DNA of 64,000 bases from UBA12481 sp942493265 (GTDB lineage: Bacteria; Bacteroidota; Bacteroidia; Bacteroidales; UBA12481). The stretch lies in the NCBI GenBank assembly GCA_942493265.1, contig OW818688.1, positions 3,286,001 to 3,350,000 of the forward strand, read 5' to 3'. The notes beneath the pieces are model-generated. The model was not told where the DNA came from. It searched no databases and saw nothing but the letters and a program-made list of their open reading frames with translations. Shown in pieces: positions 26,986 to 35,863 of the stretch (position 1 is its first letter; every line of letters starts with the position of its first letter). The position numbers and the translations under genes were made by a program.

Positions 26986-27096
26986 TTAGTATTGGTCCTT
27001 GAGCCACAGTATATAAAGTAGAATAGCGCTGAAAACGGCAATGATCAGCAACCACCGCCAAAGCCTTATTTTTCTTCCAATCTTGATTTCTGCCAT
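26986..27096 (-). CDS. 36-residue single-pass membrane protein
   Basis: A short frame reads MAEIKIGRKIRLWRWLLI and continues through a hydrophobic helix (about residues 13-30) to a charged end, WLKDQY, and a TAA. An AGGAG Shine-Dalgarno sequence lies 9 bases upstream of the ATG, stronger than most in this window. The basic N-terminus and acidic/polar C-terminus predict N-in topology. It sits directly upstream of the PRC-barrel gene on the same strand. I do not recognise the family. The good ribosome site and the topology argue that it is real. Confidence 0.6.
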   Translation of the reverse strand: MAEIKIGRKIRLWRWLLIIAVFSAILLYILWLKDQY

Positions 27097-27249
27097 TCAA
27101 TTATTCTCCTGATTTAGATTTTTTTTGCCAACCATTGCGATGAACAATGCACTTCTTACATTTACAAATGTGCCAAAATATCAATGGCCGGTGTTGTATA
27201 AAAAAAGTAAAGAGTTACATGATTCACACATTCATTATCCTTTGAAACG

Positions 27250-28941
27250 ATGAGATCAATCATAAGAGTCACCCCTGATTATTCACGATTGAAAAAGCTG
27301 AACCTTCTGCAACGATTACCCGGGTTATCCACTTTACTCCTGTTACTGACTCTTTCCACCTGCCAGAGCCAGCAAAAGCGGGAGAACATCCTGGTCAAGT
27401 CCGGTTTTAAGCACTATGTAAGCAAATTCAACACTCAGGACACATCTGAGCTCCATACCGATGTGGTTCCGGATACAAAAATGATCAGGAACTCCGAAAC
27501 CTGGCGTTTCCTTGAAGAGAACATACCTTTTTTCGAATGCCCCGACAAGGAGATTGAGGAAGTCTATTATTATCGGTGGTGGACCTTCCGGAAACATATC
27601 AAACAGACTCCTGAGGGATATGTGATTACTGAATTCATGCCGAATGTTCCATGGGCCAGGAAATACAACAGCATATCCTGTCCTGCCATGCACCATTTCC
27701 GCGAAGGCCGATGGCTGCACAATCCTGCATTCATCAGGGATTACGGCAGGTTCTGGCTCCGTGGAGGTGGAGATCCATATGTATACAGCTTTCCGATTGC
27801 GGAGAGTTTTCTTCAGATGCAGATGGTTCATCCGGATGATTCACTTCTGATCAAATTTTTACCCGATCTGACAGCCAATTTCCTGGAATGGGAAGCGCGC
27901 CGAAGGGAGCCTGACGGCCTGTTTTGGCAAAATGACGGTCAGGATGGCATGGAAGTAGCCATCGGTGGAACTGGTAAAAGGCCGACTATTAACTCCTATA
28001 TGTTTGCCGATGCGAGGGCTATTTCAATGATTGCCGGGATGGCCGGTAAACCGGATATAGCCTCCCGGTTCAGTGCCGAAGCCGAAAAGATCCGGCAATT
28101 AACCCTACACAAACTTTGGGATCCCAAAGCCCAATTTTTTAAGGTGATACCCCGGCCGTATGAAAATCCGGAGGATCCTTCAGCCGGTGTAGTGAGCGAT
28201 GCGCGTGAACTTTTAGGATATGTACCCTGGTATGTGGAGCTTCCACCCGCGGGCGGTGGATATGAGATCGCCTGGGCGCAGCTGATGGATCCTCAGGGAT
28301 TTTATGCCTCGTTCGGACCCACCACAGCCGAGCAGCGTCATGCCGGCTTCAGAATCAATTATGAAGGCCATGAATGCCAGTGGAACGGTCCCAGCTGGCC
28401 TTTCGCAACCTCCCAGACTCTGACGGCATTGGCCAATGTGCTTAACAACTATTCACAGGAAGTTGTTAGCAAGGATGATTTTTTTGAGACGCTGAAAATC
28501 TATACAAATTCGCATCGGTTCCGGCAGATACCTCCGTCAGGGGATACACTTGTCAGCAATGACCTCTGGATCGATGAAAACCTGAACCCGTATAACGGCG
28601 ACTGGCTGGCGCGCACTCGAATGGAGGTCCAGAATTATAGCCACGTCTTTAAGGAAAGGGGAATATATTACAATCATTCCACCTATAACGACATCATAAT
28701 AACCGGATTGGCAGGTATGAGACCCTCAATGGATAATACGCTGACGATAAACCCTCTGATCCCGGAAACCTGGGATTGGTTTTGCCTGGATGATGTTCGG
28801 TACAAGGACCATATCATTACCATTCTTTGGGATAAAGCCGGGGTGAAATATAATCAGGGCAAGGGTTTCCGTATTTTTGTCGATGGGAAACTGGCCGTGA
28901 AAGCCAGGAATATCCGGAAAGTTCAGGTTAATTTAAATTAA
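27250..28941 (+). CDS. MGH1/GH63-like glycoside hydrolase lipoprotein
   Basis: The 563-residue protein has a long N-terminal region ending in a lipobox at Cys38 (LSTC). The body resembles (alpha/alpha)6-toroid glycoside hydrolases of the MGH1-like/GH63-related group: YYYRWWTFRKHI, LWQNDGQDGME-like FWQNDGQDGMEVA, LWDPKAQFF, and WNGPSWPFATSQTLTAL, which corresponds to the conserved GPxWP block. A small C-terminal beta domain follows (INPLIPETWDWF, FRIFVDGKL). It likely acts at the envelope on an imported or surface oligosaccharide. The next gene, 36 bases on, codes for another toroid hydrolase. Substrate cannot be told. Confidence 0.85.
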   Translation: MRSIIRVTPDYSRLKKLNLLQRLPGLSTLLLLLTLSTCQSQQKRENILVKSGFKHYVSKFNTQDTSELHTDVVPDTKMIRNSETWRFLEENIPFFECPDKEIEEVYYYRWWTFRKHIKQTPEGYVITEFMPNVPWARKYNSISCPAMHHFREGRWLHNPAFIRDYGRFWLRGGGDPYVYSFPIAESFLQMQMVHPDDSLLIKFLPDLTANFLEWEARRREPDGLFWQNDGQDGMEVAIGGTGKRPTINSYMFADARAISMIAGMAGKPDIASRFSAEAEKIRQLTLHKLWDPKAQFFKVIPRPYENPEDPSAGVVSDARELLGYVPWYVELPPAGGGYEIAWAQLMDPQGFYASFGPTTAEQRHAGFRINYEGHECQWNGPSWPFATSQTLTALANVLNNYSQEVVSKDDFFETLKIYTNSHRFRQIPPSGDTLVSNDLWIDENLNPYNGDWLARTRMEVQNYSHVFKERGIYYNHSTYNDIIITGLAGMRPSMDNTLTINPLIPETWDWFCLDDVRYKDHIITILWDKAGVKYNQGKGFRIFVDGKLAVKARNIRKVQVNLN

Positions 28942-28977
28942 ACCACCTGTTTTTGAACCTAAACAAACTTCATTATA

Positions 28978-30474
28978 ATGAATAAAATAGCACAAAGCCG
29001 CATTTCTCCCTGGATACTGGTGGTCATTGGATTCTGCCTCATTTCTTCCTGTAAAACCGAATTGTCAGAAGACCTCGTTGCTAAACCATCCGATAGTATT
29101 CGAATCACCTCTACCGACACGCTCCTGGTGAATATCTTTAACTGGGCGCAAAGGACCTCCAACGGATATGTCGGCGACGATAGCGATCCGGTGGGGCCCT
29201 GGTATGAAGCAGCCCTGCCCGGACGGGAGGCATTTTGCATCCGCGATGTCAGCCATCAGAGCATTGGCGCTGAGATGCTCTGGCAGGAAAAACAGAACCT
29301 GAACATGTTCCGCAAGTTTGTGGAAAACATAACGGAAAGCAAGGACTGGTGCTCGTACTGGGAGATCAACCGGTACAACCTGCCGGCGCCGGTCGACTAT
29401 ACATCCGACCAGGATTTCTGGTATAATCTGAATGCCAGTTTCGACATCATTGATGCCTGTTACAAGCTTTATGAGTGGACCGGTGACAGCACCTATCTTA
29501 TTGATCCGGCATTTGATAAGTTTTTTCAACTAACATTGAATCAATATGTTGAACGATGGCAATTGCAGTCCGACCGGATCATGGATCGCCCTTCGCGGAT
29601 GAACCTGAAGCCGGAAACGGAAAGATTTAAATATGCCCGGGGAATTCCTTCCTACGATGAACAGCAGGATGATATTTCGGTAAGCGGTGACCTGGTGGGT
29701 ATGATCTACAATGGTTTCAGAACATATGCCAAAATTCTGAAGGTCACCGGTCAGGGAGAGCTGAGCAGTGATTACGAGAAGAAGGCCCGCGAATACAGGG
29801 TTCTGATCGATTCGCTGTGGTGGGACAAAACCAGCGGCACCTACCATGGTTTTTACAAGAAGAGCGACGGAAAGTTTTATCCGGGCGGAATCAGCAATAG
29901 CGAATTCCTGTTGTGGTATGATGTGATTGATGATCCTGCCAGGATTGAGAAATCGTTGCAGGAGCTCCGAAATTCCCAGGTGGAAGTGTTATCCTATCTT
30001 CCGATGCTTTTTTACCGGTATGGCTATAACCAGGATGCTTATGATTTCCTGGGCCGTATTTATATTGATAAGCGGCGCAATTATCCTGAAGCATCTGCCA
30101 GTGCCATTGAGGGAATCGTACGCGGACTGATGGGGGTTGAGCCGTCGGCCACCAACCAGCGGATCACCACCTGTCCGAGGCTGATCCCCTCAAACGGATC
30201 TGTTACAGTTGAAAATATCCCCGTATTTACAGGATTGATATCCGTGAGGCATGATTCGGAAGTCGAAACTGTATTTGCCAATAAATCGGATCGCAGACTC
30301 ACCTGGAGGGCAACCTTTCAGGGGCAGTTTTCGCAAATTCTGGTCAATGGGAAAGCACTGCCGGCAACCCAATATGCAGATGCAACTGGCAAAATGCACA
30401 GTTATGTGGATATTGTTGTTGAAGGAAAGTCGCAGGCCACCGCGGAGGCAGATGGTTCACCCCAGGTGAAATAA
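28978..30474 (+). CDS. six-hairpin-type glycoside hydrolase lipoprotein
   Basis: The 498-residue lipoprotein (lipobox Cys25, LISSC) has the hallmarks of a six-hairpin (alpha/alpha)6 glycosidase of the alpha-rhamnosidase-like group: GPWYEAALPGREAFCIRDVS near residue 75, CSYWEINRYNLPAPVDY, DDISVSGDLVGMIYNGFRTYA, LWWDKTSGTYHGF, and EASASAIEGIVRGLMGVEPSA followed by a C-terminal beta domain with ENIPVFTGLISVRH. The acidic residues in the first and third blocks are candidate catalytic groups, by analogy only. It is probably co-transcribed with the preceding hydrolase, and the pair may degrade one glycan in sequence. Confidence 0.82.
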   Translation: MNKIAQSRISPWILVVIGFCLISSCKTELSEDLVAKPSDSIRITSTDTLLVNIFNWAQRTSNGYVGDDSDPVGPWYEAALPGREAFCIRDVSHQSIGAEMLWQEKQNLNMFRKFVENITESKDWCSYWEINRYNLPAPVDYTSDQDFWYNLNASFDIIDACYKLYEWTGDSTYLIDPAFDKFFQLTLNQYVERWQLQSDRIMDRPSRMNLKPETERFKYARGIPSYDEQQDDISVSGDLVGMIYNGFRTYAKILKVTGQGELSSDYEKKAREYRVLIDSLWWDKTSGTYHGFYKKSDGKFYPGGISNSEFLLWYDVIDDPARIEKSLQELRNSQVEVLSYLPMLFYRYGYNQDAYDFLGRIYIDKRRNYPEASASAIEGIVRGLMGVEPSATNQRITTCPRLIPSNGSVTVENIPVFTGLISVRHDSEVETVFANKSDRRLTWRATFQGQFSQILVNGKALPATQYADATGKMHSYVDIVVEGKSQATAEADGSPQVK

Positions 30475-30494
30475 TACTTCCTGCACAGAAATAT

Positions 30495-30532
30495 TAAAAA
30501 AAAAGATAGCCCGGGTCACGCCGGAACTATCT
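30495..30532 (-). terminator. hairpin with minus-strand T run
   Basis: AGATAG at 30504-30509 pairs with CTATCT at 30527-30532, extended by G-U and C-G pairs inside. On the minus strand the stem is followed by at least nine T. On the plus strand it follows the glycosidase gene but lacks a T run, so it fits best as a second, backup terminator for minus-strand transcription. Confidence 0.55.
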
Positions 30533-30703
30533 CTCATACTAATCCACTAAGCAAACTAAAGCATACATCGTTTCACCATTCAAATATAATACTGCGGTAT
30601 TATCTGAATGTGAATTATGCCTTATCAAGCTGTTAATAGTCTAAGTTAGGCAATCAGATCCGGTTGCCTCCAGGCTTTGAATTCTTCAGCGAAGGATTAA
30701 CAT

Positions 30704-30736
30704 AAAAAAAAAGGCCGCCTCAGTCTCGAGACGGCC
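30704..30736 (-). terminator. intrinsic terminator of the beta-helix lipoprotein/TonB receptor operon
   Basis: A nine-pair stem with one G-U (30713-30721 with 30728-30736, loop of six) is followed on the minus strand by nine T (30704-30712). It lies about 60 bases past the stop of the beta-helix lipoprotein gene. Confidence 0.85.
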
Positions 30737-30797
30737 TCCATGAAATTGAGTCAACTCCGCAGGAGATAACCTAATCCTTGTTCTTTTGCGGAGATCT

Positions 30798-32348
30798 TTA
30801 GTAAACTGTAGTTTGGGGAGTCCAGTTTACCCAGCCTGTGGAGGTCCAGTCGGTGGTTCCGAAGGCCCCGATGTAATTGGTTGCTTCAAGGCCTGCTGGG
30901 ACCGCTACAGCACCGGTCATAAGCGGGGATCCGGCTTTCGGGAGAAAATTGGGGGAGGGAAGATTAAACGGGTTGGTAATATTTAATTCTGTGGTTGTAG
31001 CAAAAGTGCGGTTTGCGCGTGAAGCTTCGGTAAAGAAAGCTTCTTCACCGGCGGCATTTCCTGAGAAATTGTCGTTCATTCCAGCTAAAACCACGCCCTT
31101 GATCTGAATATTTCCTGCACTGCCTTTACCATCAGCCATCAGCAAACCTTTTGGCCAACCGGCAAATACTGAGTTATATACCTCTAGTGCGGTTTTGCGG
31201 CGTAAATGCATGGACGTCTGAAACAGGCTGTTCGCCGGTGAATCAGTAGCGGGTTTTGGTCCGAATAAACTGACATTGGCAAATTTTGGACTGGTGACCG
31301 GGCTGTTGGTTGAACCGGTACCATCGTTATCGGATTCGAAACCGTTTGATTTGGAAACGTCCGCGATATTGGGATCACGCAGTCCTACAACATATTGAAC
31401 TGAGCCATTGAATCCGTAATCCGTATCAAATTCATCGTCCAACCCCGAGAAGGCGATCAGATGTTTGCAGTTAACGGTACCACCAAACCATTCATAGGAA
31501 TCGTCATTCGAGAAAGAAACCTGAACGTAATCGATCTGTGTGCCGTTGCCAACACCGCCCAAAGTAAGACCGTTGATCTCTTTATCCGGTGCAAAAGCGT
31601 ATCCGGCATACTCGATCCGGACATATTTCAGAATCCCTGAATTGTCGGCCGGATTGGTTCCACCATATTTTGAACCCACACCACCCTCGATTTCAGCTTC
31701 TCCGCCGGTTGGATTGATCGGGGCCTTGCCACAGATAATAATTCCACCCCAGTCACCGGCTGTACGCGAACCCGCAGCCTTGTCTGAAGTGAAAACGATG
31801 GGCTTTAGAGCAGTGCCCTCGGCCATTATCTTACCACCACGCTCAACTATCAGGGAAGCTTTCGTACCTGATTTTCCTTTGATTACCGTGCCGGCCTCAA
31901 TGGTCAGGGTAGCTCCGTCCTTAACGTATACCCATCCGTCTAATATGTATTTTACATCTGATTTCAGAACCAGATTGGCTGTGAGGTTGCCGGTAATATT
32001 CAGAGTACTTCCGGAAGCCGGATCAACAATCACCAGGCAGGAATCTTTAAAGTTGCCTTCCAAAGTGGTTGCTACAATCCAGGTTTCCCCGATTGCGATG
32101 CCGGTAACGGTTCCATCTGTACCTACAGTGGCAATATCGGTTTTCCTTGAGATATAGCTGATTTCTTTATTGCTGGCATCAACCGGCGCAACAGATGCGA
32201 TGAGCAGCGTCGAAGATCCTGCCCGAATTTGCAGGCTGGACTCTTCGAGGTTAATCCCGGTGACCAGAACATCTTTTTTACACGCGGAGAAACCAACTGC
32301 GATTGCGAGTGATGCAATCAGGAACTTTGATAAATACATTTTTTTCAT
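30798..32348 (-). CDS. Ig-like/beta-helix surface lipoprotein
   Basis: The start chosen (32348) gives 516 residues beginning MKKMYLSKFL, with lipobox Cys23 (GFSAC) followed by KKD. Residues about 28-110 form a bacterial Ig-like group 2 domain (LQIRAGSSTLLIASVAPVDA, IATVGTDGTVTGIAIGE). The remainder resembles a right-handed beta-helix: WVYVKDGATLTIEAGTVIKG, LIVERGGKIMAEGTALKPI, GILKYVRIEYAG and similar rungs. Proteins of this build are common partners of non-SusC TonB-dependent receptors in Bacteroidota. It follows the receptor gene by 91 bases on the same strand, so a surface-binding role for the same ligand is likely (inference). Confidence 0.85.
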   Translation of the reverse strand: MKKMYLSKFLIASLAIAVGFSACKKDVLVTGINLEESSLQIRAGSSTLLIASVAPVDASNKEISYISRKTDIATVGTDGTVTGIAIGETWIVATTLEGNFKDSCLVIVDPASGSTLNITGNLTANLVLKSDVKYILDGWVYVKDGATLTIEAGTVIKGKSGTKASLIVERGGKIMAEGTALKPIVFTSDKAAGSRTAGDWGGIIICGKAPINPTGGEAEIEGGVGSKYGGTNPADNSGILKYVRIEYAGYAFAPDKEINGLTLGGVGNGTQIDYVQVSFSNDDSYEWFGGTVNCKHLIAFSGLDDEFDTDYGFNGSVQYVVGLRDPNIADVSKSNGFESDNDGTGSTNSPVTSPKFANVSLFGPKPATDSPANSLFQTSMHLRRKTALEVYNSVFAGWPKGLLMADGKGSAGNIQIKGVVLAGMNDNFSGNAAGEEAFFTEASRANRTFATTTELNITNPFNLPSPNFLPKAGSPLMTGAVAVPAGLEATNYIGAFGTTDWTSTGWVNWTPQTTVY

Positions 32349-32439
32349 ACTGGAATAATTTGTTTTATTCTGCAAATTAACTCAGGTAATATGTCCGGAT
32401 CATTAAGCCACTGTTATCAAAATCTTAATAAGTGAATTA

Positions 32440-35313
32440 TTAAAATACTATCTGTAAACCAACAGTATACAAGCTTCCTGGTCGGTATTTCCGCACAATC
32501 TGGTCACGGGTGAAATGAACAATCCCGGCTTCAATATTTCCATAGGTTGCCATATCTGCATCAACATTGACAGCCTCGTTGAACTCAACGGGCTGGTTTA
32601 GCAGATCCTTGATACCGAGCTTGATTTCCAGGAACTTGCCAATTCGTTTGCTGACCTGCAGGTCGACCAGATGACGCGGCATTTCATATATGTTCGGAAT
32701 GTATTCCCACGGTTTCGACTTGGGCTGTCCCACAATATAGATCCGCTCTCCGATCACGTTATACATCAGACTGAAATTCAAGCCACTTTTACCCGGATCC
32801 GAATAGAAAAGGCCCAGATTTACTACATAGGGAGATTGTCCGGCCAGAGGGCGTTTCTGTTCGATAGAATTGACCGGGAAATCAACCGAGCTCCATATTA
32901 AAGCTCCGTTGAAAACGAGTACCATGTTTTGTAACCACCCTTCTTTTCCAAGGGTTTTCCGGACTTCTGCCTCGAATCCGAAATTGGTTGCAGACAATGC
33001 ATTCTGATAGGAATACTCAAGTCCGCTTCCGGTTTCTATATATTTGATTTCGATTGGATCAATGAATTTTTTAAAGAAAAATCCGGCAGATACCAATTCG
33101 TTGTTATCCGGATAGAATTCATACCGCAAATCGAAGTTGTGGATATAAGCATTTTTCAAACCGGGATTTCCGGAGAATACCGCATTGCTTTTAAAATCAA
33201 AGAAGGGAAAAGGAGCGATTTCACGAAATTCAGGCCTGTTGACTGATTTACCGTACGCAAGCCTTAAGAGGTTTTTATCGTTAATGTTATAAGTCAGGTT
33301 GGCTGACGGGAAAAGATTAACGGTATCAATATCAATCATTACCGGTTGCTGGAAACGATCTGCACTGTTTAGAATCTGCTGATTTTTCTCCAATCTGATG
33401 CCGGTATACAGATTGAGTCGTATTGTAATAGGCAGATTTGCAGAAATATATGCAGCGTAATGATGGTTTTGGGCGGTATAGGAATCAGACTTATTGGTTT
33501 CTTCACCAAGCTTGATCCCGGTGGTATTATTGAAATACTGACCGGAAAGAAGTTCATAAACATCTGCATACTGTATCGATGCATCCTTCTGCCGCCCATC
33601 AGAGAATATATAGCCTAGCTTCCGTGCTGTGAAGGATCTGGACTTTTCTTCCGCGAATACACCGGCTTTTACTTTGGGCTTAAAACTTCCCATGGTCAGC
33701 TTCCTTTCATAGTTCACCGCTCCGGAAAAAATATTTTCGCTCGTCCGCAAGAAGAGCCGGCCGGCATTACTGGATAGAGGATTTGACGGGAAATCCAGGA
33801 AATACTGTCCGTACCCCGGGTCGGTGGTATTATCGTTTAAGATCTGCTTAATACGCCTTATGTCAGGTTCATCCCTTTGGGCCGAGGCATATCCAAGCAC
33901 CCAGTCGATTTGTCCTTTCGATTCACCCAGGCTATGGGTTCCACTCAGCTGACCGGAATAAGTTAAACGACTTTTATAGCCATACTCAAATGACCGTATC
34001 ACGTTATTTGAGTAATATTCGGTTCCATTTCTGAAAACGGTTGAGGATTCCCCCTGATTGCTTAATAAGTTCCTGAATTCTATTTTGTTACCTTTTCCCA
34101 GATACCATGACCAGTTATTCAGTAACCCAACGTTCACGCTATTTGTATAAGTTGAGTCGATGAAATCGAAATCCATGCCTGAGTGGTCATTTTCAAAATT
34201 ATAGACACCAAAATTCCGGTTTTCCGACCGGATAAAATTTCGCGTATTGCTGTAGTTTATTGAGGTAATCTCACCCAGGGATGTTTTCCCAAGTTTGAAC
34301 CGGTGAGACATTGAAAATCCAAATTTTCCATCCGGCAGTGCGGTGCCTGTTATCGGTACCCAATTATTATTCAGTCTTTTACTGAGTTCAACCTGATCTG
34401 TTGCTGAAACATTTTGCAAATTTGCCGGAAAATATCCGGGCAATCCCCGGTAACTATTGCCGATTCCCATCCAATCAAGACTGCCACCCTGGTATTCCCG
34501 GAAGGAGCCAAAGGTGGATTGAGGGTTGAAGGATCCCTGAATACTAAACGAATATTGATTTTTCTCGGGCATGTTCTTCGTCCGGATACTGACAAATCCA
34601 CCGGTAAAATCCGCAGGCAATTCAGGTGCGTTTGATTTGTAAATGATCAGGTTATCCACCATTGACGATGGGATGATATCAAACGAAAATGCTTTGCTGT
34701 CGGATTCACTGCCAGGGGTTGAAGTATTGTTCAGCCAGATATTGTTGTATCGCTGGTTCAGGCCGCGAACCACAACAAACCTGTTGTCAATAATCGTAAC
34801 TCCAGGTACTCTGCGAATGGCTTCCGAAGCATCTTTATCCTGCGTCATGGAAATTTGTTTGGATGAAATTCCATTAGCTACCAGAGGATTTGTACGGATG
34901 CTGTTCAGAACCGACATTTCAGTATCGCTGCGGCGGACAGCAACTATGGTAACCTCGCTGATAGTAGTAGTGGCCTCATTTAGCTGAACATCCAGAATGG
35001 AGTTCTTTCCGGGTTCAACTGTTATCCCTTTGAAAATAGCAGTTTCATAGGAAATGAAACTGACCCTGATATCATAGGTGCCCGGTTTCATGGATTCGAG
35101 AGTATACTTACCATCAAAATCCGTAATTGAGCCAGCCAATGTTCCTTCAATGAGAATAGTAGCTCCCGGCAGGGTTTCCCCGGATTTGCTGTCCTTAACC
35201 TGTCCGCTGATCGATCCGCTTTGGGCAAAAGCGGTTGGCGCAGGTCCAAACGCCATATACAGGATGCTGACAAGCTGAATAATTTGCCTGATGATGGATT
35301 GCCTATTTTTCAT
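32440..35313 (-). CDS. TonB-dependent receptor with regulatory-like N-terminal domain
   Basis: The start at 35313 gives 957 residues; the 68-codon longer frame lies inside the upstream MORN gene and encodes no signal peptide. The signal peptide ends near residue 30 (AFA|Q). Then come a carboxypeptidase-regulatory-like domain (about residues 33-115, SGQVKDSKSGETLPGA), a plug (about 130-250; VTIIDNRFVVVRGLNQRYN, with LPADFTGGFVSI) and a beta-barrel ending GSLYTVGLQIVF with the terminal aromatic residue. It is not of the SusC type, and no SusD-like gene is present. It overlaps the upstream gene by 11 bases and is followed by the beta-helix lipoprotein. Confidence 0.93.
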   Translation of the reverse strand: MKNRQSIIRQIIQLVSILYMAFGPAPTAFAQSGSISGQVKDSKSGETLPGATILIEGTLAGSITDFDGKYTLESMKPGTYDIRVSFISYETAIFKGITVEPGKNSILDVQLNEATTTISEVTIVAVRRSDTEMSVLNSIRTNPLVANGISSKQISMTQDKDASEAIRRVPGVTIIDNRFVVVRGLNQRYNNIWLNNTSTPGSESDSKAFSFDIIPSSMVDNLIIYKSNAPELPADFTGGFVSIRTKNMPEKNQYSFSIQGSFNPQSTFGSFREYQGGSLDWMGIGNSYRGLPGYFPANLQNVSATDQVELSKRLNNNWVPITGTALPDGKFGFSMSHRFKLGKTSLGEITSINYSNTRNFIRSENRNFGVYNFENDHSGMDFDFIDSTYTNSVNVGLLNNWSWYLGKGNKIEFRNLLSNQGESSTVFRNGTEYYSNNVIRSFEYGYKSRLTYSGQLSGTHSLGESKGQIDWVLGYASAQRDEPDIRRIKQILNDNTTDPGYGQYFLDFPSNPLSSNAGRLFLRTSENIFSGAVNYERKLTMGSFKPKVKAGVFAEEKSRSFTARKLGYIFSDGRQKDASIQYADVYELLSGQYFNNTTGIKLGEETNKSDSYTAQNHHYAAYISANLPITIRLNLYTGIRLEKNQQILNSADRFQQPVMIDIDTVNLFPSANLTYNINDKNLLRLAYGKSVNRPEFREIAPFPFFDFKSNAVFSGNPGLKNAYIHNFDLRYEFYPDNNELVSAGFFFKKFIDPIEIKYIETGSGLEYSYQNALSATNFGFEAEVRKTLGKEGWLQNMVLVFNGALIWSSVDFPVNSIEQKRPLAGQSPYVVNLGLFYSDPGKSGLNFSLMYNVIGERIYIVGQPKSKPWEYIPNIYEMPRHLVDLQVSKRIGKFLEIKLGIKDLLNQPVEFNEAVNVDADMATYGNIEAGIVHFTRDQIVRKYRPGSLYTVGLQIVF

Positions 35314-35773
35314 CTGAATATCTCTTTTCATCGGTTTTATTGCCATTTTCATCATACATGATCCAAAGGCCTGATTTCTGGCCTTTACTGTAAAACATTT
35401 CGTACCGTAACACCCCATTCTCATCCCAAATCTTCCAGGGGCCATCCTTATGATCTTCTTTATAGGAGGCTTCTCCGGTTTTTTTACCAGCCTCATTATA
35501 GGAGACCCACAGGCCATTCCTCAGGCCAGCCTGAAACATCCTGCTCTCCTTTAGTGAACCCGTCCGGTACCAAAGACTTACTTTGCCGTCAATTTTGCCA
35601 CTTATGAGGTTCATATCCTGTTTTAGCTGACCGTTATCGTAGAATTCCTTGTAATTCCCGCTGAACAGTTGCTGGTTTTTGTCATAGTAAAGTCCGTCAT
35701 CCCCGAGATTGATCTGGCTGAATGACGATCCAAACAGCATCAGGCCTGTCAGGATCAGAATTGTTTTTTTCAT
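35303..35773 (-). CDS. exported MORN-repeat protein (YwqK family)
   Basis: The 156-residue protein has a signal peptide ending near residue 20 (SFS|Q) and about four MORN-type repeats of the YwqK family (SGNYKEFYDNGQLKQDM, GKVSLWYRTGSLKESRMF, GLWVSYNEAGKKTGEASY, GPWKIWDENGVLRYEMFY). Automated names call this an antitoxin, but nothing here supports a toxin pair; the signal peptide points to the periplasm. Its stop overlaps the start of the TonB receptor gene by 11 bases, so translation is probably coupled. A strong hairpin terminator lies directly upstream of it. Confidence 0.82.
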   Translation of the reverse strand: MKKTILILTGLMLFGSSFSQINLGDDGLYYDKNQQLFSGNYKEFYDNGQLKQDMNLISGKIDGKVSLWYRTGSLKESRMFQAGLRNGLWVSYNEAGKKTGEASYKEDHKDGPWKIWDENGVLRYEMFYSKGQKSGLWIMYDENGNKTDEKRYSDEK

Positions 35774-35810
35774 TTTTATGGTTGTGATTTGTAAACTTGC
35801 CCTAATAAAA

Positions 35811-35841
35811 AAAGATAGTCCGGAGCCCCAGACTATCTTTT
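35811..35841 (-). terminator. perfect hairpin between the regulatory-like and MORN genes
   Basis: AAAAGATAGTC at 35811-35821 and GACTATCTTTT at 35831-35841 form an 11-base perfect stem with a ten-base loop, followed on the minus strand by a T run. It lies 22 bases after the stop of the upstream small gene and 37 bases before the MORN gene, so it can act as an intra-operon attenuator. It could work on either strand. Confidence 0.8.
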
Positions 35842-35863
35842 GACCTAAATGAACATCGACAAA

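Larger units (their letters stand above)
30475..30797. other. 323-base intergenic region between convergent genes
   Basis: No credible gene is present. The region holds two hairpins, each followed on the minus strand by a T run (listed separately). Between them (30540-30700) is AT-rich sequence with a weak inverted repeat, GGCAA/TTGCC, around 30650, which I do not interpret. Confidence 0.6.

Noticed and set aside
31540..32157. 205-residue plus-strand frame opposite the beta-helix lipoprotein
   Set aside because: Pro/Ser-rich reading of the complementary strand of a real gene; no signal peptide, motif or promoter.
35314..35517. N-terminal 68-residue extension of the TonB receptor
   Set aside because: It lies within the MORN gene in another frame, is rich in Met, Lys and Cys, and hides the clean signal peptide that begins at 35313.
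35303..35773. Antitoxin of a toxin-antitoxin pair
   Set aside because: YwqK/MORN proteins are often given this name, but a signal peptide is present and no toxin gene adjoins.
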